In this document: one piece after another, positions 34,291 to 46,665 of the stretch | How the letters are laid out: each line of letters opens with the position of its first letter | How positions within the stretch are numbered: the first letter of the stretch is position 1 | Translations under genes and position numbers: made by a program | Notes under the pieces: generated by a model | Told to the model about the DNA's origin: nothing | Seen by the model: only the letters and a program-made list of their open reading frames with translations | Database searches by the model: none | Source: Sphagnum compactum | Taxonomy: Eukaryota; Bryophyta; Sphagnopsida; Sphagnales | Direction: 5' to 3' | Length of the DNA: 64,000 bases | Assembly (NCBI GenBank): GCA_965153455.1 | Contig: OZ234499.1 | Location: forward strand, 1,426,001-1,490,000

Positions 34291-37200
34291 ACAAAATAGC
34301 TCTTTTATGCTAGATAAAGGTGCCAATTTTTATTTTATTTTTTACATAACTTATTCTAAACTCCTTGAAAAAGGTTGCAATTTTTGCCTATTTTAATGTG
34401 ATGAGTCACATGGAGTTTGAGCTCCTTATTTATTAGCTTGTGTATCTTGTTAATTATTATTTTTTATTTAGTATTTTGTGCTCTTCTAATAAGTTCACAC
34501 ATCTTTTGCTTGTTGCATTAGAAAGTTGTTTTTTTTTTAAATTTTCAACTAGATTCATTGTAGTTAGTTTGCATAACTTAAACACAATACAACATTAATA
34601 ATGCCAAAGAGAATTACAATTTACAAAACCATAATTTTTATTATAGATTTTTATTATTATTGTATTATCACATTTTCCCATACCTTTGCCCAAACTTTGC
34701 CCAAACCCGCATAACCTACATAGCTAGATCAAAGGAAAAGGCTTCATATTATTCTATTTTGAAAGTGTCCATAGTGTGAGTGTTTTCATTTGCAATGAAA
34801 AAATCAAAGAGGTTGATCACCACCAAACAAAAAAAGCAAAATTATTTTGGAGGCACACTCTCAACCTCAATTTAATTTTGGTATTCCTTGTAAACTATTC
34901 CTCTTGATTATTGTCATTTTTTACTTCAATTACTATTACTCTTGAATCTTCACATTTTCATAGGGTCTCTCATATTGCCACTATGTTTTGTTTTTTGAAT
35001 TGTTCCCACCATGTTCCCAACTATGTTCCCAATCACATTTCCAACATTTTCTTCAAGTTTTTGATGTATCATCCCAAGATGATGTTCCCAGAGGTTCCAA
35101 ATTTCATCCCCAATGTGTTCCCCAAGATGTTACCAATAGCACCATACTTTATCCCATTATTTTTTGCCCAAAATTGAACTTGCATAACCTATAAAGTTGA
35201 GTTAAGTCTATAGGAAGCACCTATATACTTCTATTTTGGGGGACTTCCAAACATTTCAAAAAACAAAAAAATTGCAATAGGGCAATCAAAATGGCTCCTA
35301 GTAAACAAAACAAAATACAACATTTCGAGTGCAACTTCCACCCCAATTAATAAGTACAACTAATAAACAAGTAGGTACCAAGTCAATTTAGTGAATGGCA
35401 TATGAATGTGCATACAACACCTTTATGATTTCTTGTAAAAGGAAGAGTCATATATAGATCCCTAACCTTTCTTCCATCCACTTGTCTCTCCATTTCAACT
35501 TGATGATACATAATCAAGCTGTAGCACTTCAAGATCACTATTCTCTTTTTATAGAGGAAATAATTTTACCAAGGGACCCATAATTTTCACTATAAAAAGT
35601 GAGAATTCTTGGACTTCCTTTAATATCAATATCATGTGGTATGATTCATTTCAAATAACGTTGGTTCAATATCCACATGGATTTAAAAAGGTTGTGAATC
35701 ATGATCTTTGGCTATGTAAAAATATGAAGTTTTTTTCTAACATAAATAACCTTTAAAATGATGTATTATTTATCTATAAATGTGCACCACAACATTCCTA
35801 CCTATAGGACACGCCTCCCAACTTATTGTTTTCATTGTCAACCTCCATCTCTTCTAGAAACTACATGCCTTTCCTTTGCAACCTACCTCCCCTCCCTTCC
35901 AAATTTCCTCCTTTGTGCCAACCTCCATTTCCTTTGGAAGCTAGATCCCTATCTACCAACCTCTCATTTTTTGTTCCAACATCTTGACCTTAATGACAAA
36001 TAAAATTCATGACATGAAATGGAACTCAACATGTGAATGAAATTGCATAAACTGGAATTGGTGGAATGGATAAAAGTGTGAATTGTATTATTTTGAAGTT
36101 GATGTAATGTTCTACTTGATAAAATGGACAAAAGGATTAAACAAATAAACTTGACATTGATGAAAAGTTCTACAAATATGAGTTGAAACATGGGTGAAAT
36201 TGAATACATGGAAAACCAAAGCCATATGTTGAACTAATGTTATGAATGAATTGACCAAATGAATGAAATTCAATTTCATCACTTGGATGAAAACGAAGCA
36301 TTTGGATTAAATTGATGACAATTGTGAAATTATTAACATGGATCCATTTGAAATTATAATGACATATGGAAACACAAGGTATGTGGATGACAATAATGAA
36401 ATCTTTTACATTTAAAAATTTGATAATATGGATGAAATTATGTTTGTAGTTTAAAATATTGTCCACATACAAAAACTATGGATGAAACTTGATAAGGGTC
36501 AAAGTATGATTGGAGTATCTAAAAGGATTGTTTCATTTCACATTCTCTACAACCCCTCATTGAAACATGTTGTTGATGTGACAAGAACCAAATGCACTAT
36601 TGTAATGTAAAATTTTTCAAAAAGTCAAATTTTAAGGAATTTTGGGGCATTGATAAAACATGGTTCACATTGGATACATTTTATTATTCTCACTTTCATA
36701 AATGAAAAAATAGATGTTTTAGAGGCCTATATAAAAATTGGAAAAAAATTTATTTCATTTGACATGAGAAAAAGGGTGAAACATAAAACACAACATAGGA
36801 AAAGTGAAGAAAAAGGTGAATTTGGAAATCCCTAGAGTGAGTCCTTAGGGTTCAAATGTGGTACCCTACTCATTCTTGGACCCATAATATGGATGCAATT
36901 CACCCATATGGACAATGTTATTTTCCATTCATAAATGTAATATGATCCATCAAATTTTATCCATAGAGCAATTACATTAAGTTGGTCAATTCCATCCATA
37001 TAAATCATTTTGATGTAATGAATCCAATGGATGAAAGATTCATTTGATAGATTCATTGTTATATTTCGTCTTTATAACCAATTATGTTTTTATAATCAGT
37101 TTCATCCAAAATCCATTAATATTTCTTGGAAATGTTCTTCATGAAATTTCATAACACTTTTGCCTTCAACATATGGAAATGTTAGAAGATTAATGTTTGA

Positions 37201-38449
37201 GTATGTGTTTGGTGAGGTAAAAATCAAAAGGGGAGTTAAAAAGAAATTCAATTAATCCGTTGTTAATTTTGTATTTTATCCTTATTTATCAAATTGAAAT
37301 GAAAATGTAAGAATTTTGCATTAAAGATCTTGCCAAAAAAGACATTTACCAATGTTTAAAACAAGTTGAAAAAAATATAGTAAGGAAATGGAATGGAATT
37401 TTCTAACCTTCTTCAAATCATATTGGGAAACAATTTTAAATTACGTGAAAATTGTTTGAAACTTTCTCTTTTTTTGGTCAATATTGCATGAGGTAATAGT
37501 TGTCAGTGAATGGCAAACAAAAAATGTTACGATAGATTATAGATGTTGATGTTGGGAATGTCACAAATTTGGTACATAAATTTCATGATTTGAGGGAAAT
37601 AAAAAAGGTGTGCAATTAGGTATTCATGATCTTGATTTGACTATGTTACCAACTCCCTACAAATGATCCATGGAAAACCTCTTCATGGAACTTGTTTATT
37701 GGACAAGAAAGTAATGAAAGAATTCCATAAGTGTATCAATGTTTAGGTATTACTTATAAATTATAAGTCTGAACATGCTAATTGTAACCATCATTTAGTA
37801 TTTCACATTATAAAACTTGGTAAGCTAAATTAGTGTTGATTTTATTTATTTATTTATATATAACCATTTATAATATATTCCGGAAACATATGGATAATTG
37901 AAATTGATCTAATGAGTAAAAATTACCTAAAAATATTTTACATGGACTTGTAACAAACGATTTACTATCATTAGGAAAAAATGCCTTTTTTAAACCAAAA
38001 GTTTTTTTATTACATGTCATTTAATTACATTTCAATTCTTTTTTAATTTACGAAATTTCCACACGGATGGTTGTACTTACCAAATAAGCCATACCACTTA
38101 CTAAATTAATAACCATACATTGTTGACCTTCAAGTAAGGTTGACTTCCAAAATATTTTTTTTTCTCAAATTTTTAAAAGTTGAACTATAATCAATATTTA
38201 AATATTATGTGATGATGTCATACCTATTGATGACAAATGGTCCACATCATGCATTTGTGATGATGTGGCTAAATCACATTTTTAATCATTTTGGTGGACA
38301 CTTTAGAAAGTTTGATGAAAAAATAACAAACAAATGGATGAAATACATATTAGATAGGTTTGCAACTTTAAATTGTGACTTTATTTCCCAACTTTGTTAT
38401 TACTTTGTTTCAATTTCATTAAAAGCTTACATTTAGGATTGGTACTAAG
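34291..38449. other. Long AT-rich spacer
   Basis: No gene was recognised across about 4 kb. TTCCCA-type short repeats occur at 34998-35150. Between about 36000 and 37060 words such as ATGGATGAAATT and TGGATGAAA recur irregularly, as in an old, decayed minisatellite. Other open frames lack any family resemblance. Confidence 0.5.
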
Positions 38450-38855
38450 TAGGAAAATAATATGTAGGTAAAGTGTACTTGTAGGTAGAAAAGTAGGTAA
38501 TAGGTAAGTATGAAAGTTAGGAAATAAGGTAGGTTAATGGTTGGTAATATGTAGGTAGGTAGGTAATTAAGTACGAAAGTAAGCAATATGTAGGTAAATT
38601 AATGTTAGTTACACCCCTTTCCACCTTACCTACCTACACCATGCCCTAAACCTATTTTATTTTTTAACTTACCTACATATTAACCTTCTTACTTATTGCA
38701 TACTTATGTATTACGTACCTATTTAAAAGCTACCTACCATTTATTTACCTACTTTACTTTTTAACATACTTACCCTTTAAACATTTTTTTTATTCCTAAA
38801 TACTTATGTATTACCTACCTATTTACAACCTACCTACTAATTATTTACTTATTGT
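38450..38855. repeat. GTAGGTA fold-back repeat
   Basis: The left arm (about 38450-38605) is built of GTAGGTA and GGTAATATGTAGG words. The right arm (about 38620-38850) has their complements, TACCTAC and CTTACCTACATATTAACC. Together they form an imperfect inverted repeat about 400 bp long around a short cytosine-rich centre. It directly abuts the next TIR element. It is either a fold-back element or a tandem array inverted in place. Confidence 0.65.
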
Positions 38856-38859
38856 CGAA

Positions 38860-39438
38860 TGAAAGCACACTAAGGTGGAATACTTTTTAACATATGTGGA
38901 ATCCACAGTAGTGTTAAAATAAAAGTCCATTTTACACTATAACATAAAATATTAATTGGACAAGTTATATGGCAAGGCTAAATAAATATTTTTACTTCTA
39001 GCCTTAATCAATTGTAAATAATTGTATCAAAAGTTTACATTCAAAAAATGAAAAGTAGAATTATTAATTCAAATGAATGAATGAGTTTATTAAAAAATAT
39101 GTACTTCATTATATATCTCATTTTATGGTTTTCAAAGTTGTCTTCCTTTGTATCAATGGCATCATATTATTTTATATGTCAAGAAAAATCTCCTAGTCAA
39201 ACATTTTAATAACTATAATGAGTCCATACTCATATGATATGGACTATGATGCAAGATTTTTGGCTTTTCAAAAGTCCAATACGTTATGGTTACTAAAAAT
39301 CTATTCATAATATTCATACAATGTGATCATATCCAATGTCATACTATTTTTTTGAGTATTTTTGTATTTTGTTCCATTGTCCATGATTAATAATCTAACC
39401 TGTGACAAAATTGTGTATTCCACCTTAGTGTGTTTTCA
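38860..39438. mobile_element. TIR element of about 579 bp
   Basis: The ends are inverted copies matching at 23 of 24 bases. The left starts TGAAAGCACACTAAGGTGG and the right, reverse-complemented, starts TGAAAACACACTAAGGTGG. The interior is AT-rich and non-coding, so this looks like a non-autonomous DNA transposon. No convincing target duplication was found, and the family could not be assigned. Confidence 0.7.
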
Positions 39439-42400
39439 CCTTATCATCAACATTAAGCACTAGAAAAACTTTTAGAAAGACCCAAAAAACATGCTATGAA
39501 GTTTTTAGAAATATTAAAAGAAGAGTTTATCCAAAAAAGATAAAAATACAACGAATACACTTAAAACATAATTTCATTTTGGATTTAATCTTTAGGGTTG
39601 AACCTCTTTTACTAACTCATGATGTCCCAAATGGCATTTGCATTTGAATAGTTTTTGTGTTTTTTGGATGTTTCATAAACATTCCTTATATAGGGCACAA
39701 AATTGGAATGGAAAAGAATTTAACATATGGGATATAGATTATAGTTATAACATAGTTGGAACTTAATCGCAACATAATCACAACTATTATTTACTAACAC
39801 CTACTTAATAATCTATCTACCTGCCTACCTAGCTTCAAGTATTACATGTAGTCCTCTTACATTTTAGCATTGTATGGTTTTATTTGTGTCACCATTCACA
39901 ACTTTGTTTCAAAAACATATAAAATCAATATTTGCAAGCATTAGAAGTTGAATACTTTTAAACATTTTTCTATTTCCGTAGACACCATACATAAACATTT
40001 GAAATTTAAAGGATGACCTAAAATAATTTGAGAGTAAGACTTACATGAATTTGTTATTGTTTTCTTTTTAAAATCATTCAAAGATTTATTTTTGAACATT
40101 TAGTGCAATTTGAACACATTTCCCATGAAGCATTAACAATCAGAAAACAAAATAAAATCAAACCAAATTAATGCAAAAGGTTATAAACACCAAAAGGGTG
40201 ACCTTTTGTTTTTTTCTCAACAACATAAAATGGTTTCACAAAAGGTACCCATATCATTTTCCTATAATGATTGACCACCGTACACATCCTTAATGAACAT
40301 TGAATAGCTTCACATACATCATGGGTCATTTAAGGGCATATATATTATTTATTAATTCCAACCTCCTTTTTTTCATTTATCGATCCCTCATCAACCTCCT
40401 TCAATCTCCACATCTCCTTCCATTTTCATTCCTTAATAATTGAAAATTTTACATCCTCATTTTATATTTTTTCCCATTTTGTTAACTTTTTTTTAATGTG
40501 TTGTTATTGAACATGATTTTCCATATCTTTGATTGAGTTTGTGTTGAATGTTTTTGTAGAAATTAAGTTTGGAGATTTGACCATGGGTCCATTTCTCACT
40601 CTTCATAGACTTACCCAATCACTGGAAAATTGGAATATTGTGTTATTTTTACAATTTGTGATAGCGGTTGACATGTTCACCATGTTTCAAACAAGTAAAA
40701 TATACAACTTAATTAGAAATGTAGTTATGGGTTAATGCCAAAACATAGATATTTTAGAGAAAGAATGTAAGGTGCCATTAGTTTCAAACAATAGCAAAAA
40801 CACATGGATGGATTTGGTGCTTATACCTTCAATTAATTGAACAATTATTTGTTTGCATAACAATATTAAGTTATATGTGCTTAAAGGTTTTGGTGTAACA
40901 CACTTCCACATAGGTTATGAATATTGTTATATTCCTTATGTAAATATGTATTTACTAATGCACATGTTTAGCTAAATGGTTAAATTAAAAGGTGCAATAG
41001 TCTAGGGTTAAGTTTGTTATGCATTATGAAATATAGTTGGGTTATCCCTTTTTTTCAAATCATTGGTGATGTTACATTGTTGCATGGTTTGAAAATTCTT
41101 TGACACCATTATTTAGTGTTATAGCATAATTTTAGAGCATAAGGTGTTTTTAATGAAGGTGTTTGTAAATCAAGGTTCATAATATTCATTGGTTCAAATT
41201 GAGGTTTAGTTTTCAAAAATTCCATTACAATATAATTGTCACCACACCATACTCCACACCAAAATACTACTAAAATGGGCACTATATGATGGCATATTGA
41301 GTTTATATTGAATTTTTATGGAATGTTACAAGTGATTTGGTAAAATTTTGAAAGTTCAATCTTTTAAAATGACAACCAGGTCAAAACAAGTTCAAAGAAG
41401 CCACAAGCAATACTTTACATTAGTCTTGCATGCCCCTGTTCCCAAAATTTTTTTTTCATTTTTTGAATGAATTTATTTGCAACTTGTGGTGAGAAATGAT
41501 TAGAATTTCCTTGCAGGTCAAAAAACATTTCTCAATCAATTTTTAATAAATATGAATTTGTAAAAATGTACAGCTTCCTCAGAGATTCTATATTCCATCT
41601 TGAAAAATGATGATAATTTGAAATCATACCAAAATTCCAAAAAAATTTAAAGCTGAATATAATGTAATATAAACTACAAGTTTGTTTAATACATTATGTA
41701 CATTATACCCCATTTATATGCGGAAAAACACTCAAAGTCTTAACACTTTAAAATTCAAATGTACATACTTTGAATTTTCAAATTTTTTGAATTCCACATT
41801 TTAAAAATGGTGAATGTTTTTTAAGTGTGTTCAATAGGTTATTATCGTCTCATACTTTTTACCATCAACTTATTTTTATTATATGAGTCCTTTAAAAGTC
41901 CTTTGTAAAAATGTCCTTTTTTAATGACAAAAATTTTCACTTCCAAAGGTTTTTAACTAAACTTAAACTTAAAATTAGATCAAATGGATTTTTAATTTGA
42001 GTTTCTTAACATTCATGTGTGTGAAAAAGGAATAATGTGCCATGATTACCATGGTTTCAAATGGCAGAAAACAAATAAATCTCTAGTTTTTTATGATAGA
42101 ATCTGACATCCGACGCCCTTTGTGGCTCCTTTGACTATGTTTTGACCCAACTTCAAAATTTTCTATATTATACCATTAAAAAAAATGTTTAGTTGTTCCT
42201 CAAGAAGTAATCAATTTTATGTTTCTTCACACCAATTAGAATATATAAAACATTGTAAAATATGGGATATTATAACAAAATATGTTACAATTTATTGTAT
42301 TTTCACCCATGAACATATATTGTTTTATTGAGGTCCATATGAACCTTGATTTTCATTATTGTCTTATTATTTATTTTATATAAATCTTGAAACTTGATTT

Positions 42401-42926
42401 TTTTTCCACATTATGAAATAAATCTACATAGTAAACCCCAATGTACATTTAATTGTTTTATGTTATCATTATATATAATATTCATATAAATTTCAACATT
42501 TCATATGTACATTCCAATCCATTAAATTTTTCAAAAAAAATAATCATTTTTCTACTCTATATTACTAAGCCACAAAACAACACCTATGATTCCATTCACA
42601 ACTAAAAATTCATTTGTATATGCCTTAACAACTAAATGACTATGTAATCAATTCAAACTAGTTGTTTATGCCATTTCATTGTAGCCATGACTATAATTGT
42701 TTATGTCATTCCATATGATTTTCATGATTAAAGTCAAGGATGGGTGATAACAATTTCAAAATATCATAGAAAAAAATGGTCAAATTTTGTAATATCAAAT
42801 AAAATAAAAAATAATGAAAAATGCATCCAATGGTTGAAATATTTTTCAAAGTATAAATTGTAAGATTTTAAATAATTTCTTGTTGGCATGCCTAAGTTAT
42901 TAAAAAATGTGTTGTTCATTTTTGAG
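39439..42926. other. AT-rich spacer
   Basis: No gene, RNA gene or clear element was recognised in about 3.5 kb. One 68-codon frame at 40529-40735 has no family resemblance. Confidence 0.5.
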
Positions 42927-43043
42927 TTGCCATGTGGCAACCTATTCCAAATTTAAAAATTATTGACCACTTATAAATTGCCATATGGTAACATAAACTT
43001 AAAAAAAACCTTTTTCACCCAATTATGTGATGCCACATGGCAA
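42927..43043. repeat. Three spaced palindromes
   Basis: TTGCCATGTGGCAA (42927-42940), TTGCCATATGGTAA (42978-42991) and TGCCACATGGCAA (43031-43043) are variants of one palindrome spaced 51-53 bp apart. The first is a perfect inverted repeat around its centre. It is probably a small degenerate tandem repeat. The CATGTG and CACATG cores are also E-box-like, but no nearby gene suggests regulation. Confidence 0.55.
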
Positions 43044-43261
43044 TTGAAGCATAAGAGACCTAGCTTAGGTTATTTAAGGTATGGGGTATAAATTAAGCAA
43101 AATTGCCTTCAAGTCTACCCTAGTCCATTTAAATTAAGAAATTATAAATTAAGAAATTTAGGTTAAATGACTTAACTTATGAGTTTAACTTAACCCACCT
43201 TAGACTAAAAACAAACTTATATTAAGCTAAATAGGTTAAGAAACAAGGTGATCAAAAGTTG

Positions 43262-43332
43262 CAAGTGTGAAAATTTGAACCTTTCACCTCCACTTTGAAG
43301 GTTCAAATCTTTAACCATTACACCATAACTTT
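43262..43332 (-). ncRNA. tRNA-like relic or SINE head
   Basis: On the minus strand, TGGTGTAATGG (43325-43315) fits the tRNA A box and GGTTCAAATTT (43281-43271) approximates the B box (GGTTCGANTCC). The gap of 33 nt between the boxes is that of a real tRNA. The T-arm stem does not pair and the acceptor stem is poor, so this is not a working tRNA. A decayed tRNA gene or a tRNA-derived SINE head is likely. Confidence 0.4.
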
Positions 43333-44289
43333 TTACTTGTAACATAATTAATCATCAAAAAACTACAAACATTAATATATTATAACATAAGTCGTCCACC
43401 AAGTTTAACCTAGGTTAAAATAGGCCTTCTTTGGTTATTATAAATTACTTTAAAATAACATAAGGTTAATATGAGGAAAATTTTTACATCCTTCAAATCC
43501 TAGTTCTAAAAGGTGACTATACACTACACCAAAACGCACCTTAATTCACTTTGGGTTTCATTAAATTTTTAATGAATTTGAACATTTTTACCATGATGAA
43601 ATTGTTTAACCCCCAATGAACGCGGACCATTTGTTACAGACAATGAATTAATCACTAATACCTAGTGAAATACAAATTTAGCAAGCCATTTCATTTGCCA
43701 GTTAATTAATTAGGTAACATGGAATCAATTTAATTTAAATTATTTAATACTATTGATAATTTCATGATTTTCAGCTTATGAATTATTGACATGTGTCATT
43801 ACTTATGTTATGTTAAAAACCCAGCCTAGGTTCATAATCCATGTGATCCACTTAATTATGCACGTACTTTAAAAAATTACATAGGAAAATATTCGATCAA
43901 TTTACCATTTTTGATCACAAACACCACATTTGTGAAGTTTGATCTTTTGACGTGTAAGATGGAGGTAAACACCCCTACCATCAAGCCACCATGCTTGTTG
44001 CAATAATGTGTTACATTACAATTTTATTTATCAAATACTTCATTTTAAACATTACAGAAAACATAAAATTTGAAAATTCATATTTATTGAAAATTCATCC
44101 AAATGAAATGATTCGAGTTTACTTTTAAAAAGATTTCAATAATGTACAAAATTAGATTTATTTCCTTTTGAAAGTGTAAAATCATTTGAACATTTTTTTT
44201 GGGAATATCTTTATTTAATAACATCTCAATGACCAATTTTTTGAAAAAGAAAATGTTTAATAAATGGATAATTTTTTTGCTAATATAAT
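43333..44289. other. AT-rich spacer
   Basis: No gene or defined element was recognised. The sequence is AT-rich with scattered AGGTTAA words that lead into the GGTTATT repeat region. Confidence 0.5.
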
Positions 44290-45106
44290 AATAGTATTCA
44301 TGTTAGGTTACTTTCAGTTACTATAGGGTTACTTTTCATTAATCTAAATTATTTCACCTTTTATTATTTTTAATTATTTATGGTTTATTTTTGGCTATTT
44401 TCATATATTTCATCTTAGGTTATTTTCGATTATTCTAAGTTATTTTTGGCTATTTTATGTTAGTTTTGATTATTTTAGGTTATTTCATCGAGGCTATTTT
44501 TAATTATTATAATTTATTTTTGATTATTATATGTTATTTTTGACTATTGTATATTATTTAACTTTATGTTATTTGGAACTATTGTAAGTTATTTTTGGTT
44601 ATTCTAAACTTTATCATTTAGACTATTTGAGGTTATTTGAACTTATTTTGCGCTATTGAAGGTTTTTTCACCTTATTCTATTATTGGTGATTATAGGTTA
44701 TATTACCATAAGCTATTTGTGGTCATTCTATTGGTGGCTATTTGTGATTATTTTATTGATGTTTAATATATTGGTGACTATTTTATTAGTGGTTATTGGT
44801 CGTCATTTTAGGTTAAATTAACACATGCTATTAATTGCTCTTGGTGGAGTTATCTTATTATTATTTATTAGTGAATATTATAATGATGGATATTGATTAT
44901 AATTTTAAGTTAAATTATCATAAGTTATTGGTGGTTATTAATGGTTATTATATTAGTGAATAGTTTACTAATGATTATTGATAGTTAAATTACCATAGGT
45001 TATTGGTGGTTATTAGTGGTTATTAAAGGTTATTATATTAGTGAATATTTTACTAATGACTATTGATAGTTAAATTACCATAGGTTATTGGTGGTTATTA
45101 GTGGTT

Positions 45107-45415
45107 ATTATATTAGTGGTTATTAAAAGGTTATTATATTAATGGTTATTAAAGGTTATTATATTAGTAGTCATTAAAAATTATTATATTAATGGTCATT
45201 GGTGGTCATTATATTAGTGGTTATTGAGGGTTATTATATTAGAGGTTATTAAGGGTTATTATATTAGTGGTTATTGGTGCTTATTATATTAGTGGTTATT
45301 GAGAGTTATTAAATTAATGGTTATTGACGGTTATTATATTAGTGGTTATTGGTGTTTACTATATTAATGGTTATTGGTGCTTATTATATTAATGGTTATT
45401 GGTAATTAAATTTAC
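45107..45415. repeat. 25-bp minisatellite core
   Basis: The unit is about GGTTATTATATTAGTGGTTA plus TTGRK, about 25 bp, repeated roughly 12 times. Changes are mostly G/A and T/A substitutions. The last eight units, from about 45215, keep exact 25-bp spacing. It is the ordered heart of the larger GGTTATT region. Confidence 0.85.
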
Positions 45416-45516
45416 CATAGGTTATTGGTGCTTATTCTATTAATGGCTATTGTTGGCTTTGTAAACCATTGGTGGTTATCTTATCGCTGGCTATTGATGG
45501 TTATTATATTCGTGGT

Positions 45517-46418
45517 TGTCACGACCCTAACCTTGGGCTCACAATTAAGGCAAAGACATAGAAAGGTGCGGGTTGAGAGTGTAACCCAAGAGTCACATTT
45601 GCATTCTTAGGAATGTGAGGGAATGAACCCACACACTCCCAAGTGGATTCCCACTTTGGGAAATAGAATCCCTATGGAGTCCCAAATTTTTAAAGAGGTA
45701 TTTTTAGGGGTCAAAATTCCTTGGATTAAAAGGTTCTTTATATCATTAGAAAGCTCTAGATGTCTAAAATGGGCTCGCATCACCCATTTAAGTACTTAAA
45801 ACACAAGTTATGGTAAAAAAAAGGGTCAGGAGTTAAAACTCCAATTTGACTCCCAACCACTAAAAGTTGATAATCACCCCTGAACTACCTGGGTGCGAGT
45901 GATGTGGCACATATCATTGAAAATATTTTGACGAGGGCTACAACATTGCTTTAGACTTCATTTCAATCAGAGGTCTTCATGAGACGTTATGACCTTCCAA
46001 AATCCAAAAGCCTCAATTTGGAAGTTTCGGGATTCCCAACTTGGGGGCTTGGAGACAAAATGACATTTGGATGTAGCTCATGTGATTAATCATAGAGAAT
46101 ACTATAAGGGGAAGGTGATGGCTTCCTTCAAATCCGGGCCGTGATGTGTCTTATGATTCTGTGTATACCCTTGATTCACCCATGCATGAAAAATGTTCTA
46201 ACTATGCTTTAACTAACTTGTTGTTTCGTCTGTGCAAATCTGTGTGAATAATTGATTTACTTGTCACTCTTTGTAATCCCCATTCCGAAGTTCTAGCATG
46301 CCCCTCTTATACCCTTGAAGTGTTACGAATTAAGGAGCGTACCTTAAACCCATTTTCTTCTGTTGTTTTCACCTTTACACTCACAATTGAGTCTTTCAAG
46401 GAGTTTGGGGGTGCATCA
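45517..46418. mobile_element. Probable solo LTR inside the minisatellite
   Basis: The 902-bp insertion starts TGTCACGACCCT, the start of many plant Ty3/gypsy LTRs, and ends GTGCATCA, giving TG...CA ends. Flanks are GTGGT on the left and ATGGT on the right, a 4-of-5 match. Because the insertion sits in repeated DNA, the flank match could be chance. Composition is balanced and unlike the array. No internal retrotransposon genes are present. Confidence 0.6.
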
Positions 46419-46665
46419 ATGGTTATTAATGGCTATTGGTGACTATTCTATTGGAGGCTATGTTTAGTTTTTTTAGGTTAGATTATGATTATTAATAGTT
46501 ATTTTATCATAAGATGTTGATTATTCTAGGTTATATTATCATAGGCTATTGGTATTTATTTTATTATAGGCTATTTTGAATTTTTAATAGGTTATTATTG
46601 GTTATTATAAGTTATTTTACCTTAGGTCATTATCTTTTATTTTTAGTTTTTTAAAATTATTATAT

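Larger units (their letters stand above)
44290..46665. repeat. GGTTATT satellite-like region
   Basis: About 1.5 kb in total is built from GGTTATT, GGCTATT and TTATTATATTAG words, all on one strand. The flanks are irregular and the core regular. A 902-bp unrelated sequence (45517-46418) interrupts it, and the same repeat resumes at 46419. The sharp T/A-rich, G-containing and C-poor strand bias is unlike the surrounding DNA. Confidence 0.85.

Noticed and set aside
45425-45610. A 61-codon frame across the GGTTATT array
   Set aside because: It is low-complexity repeat read into the LTR insertion.
44290-46665. CRISPR-like regular spacing
   Set aside because: Units are contiguous with no unique spacers, and this is a plant nuclear sequence; it is a minisatellite.
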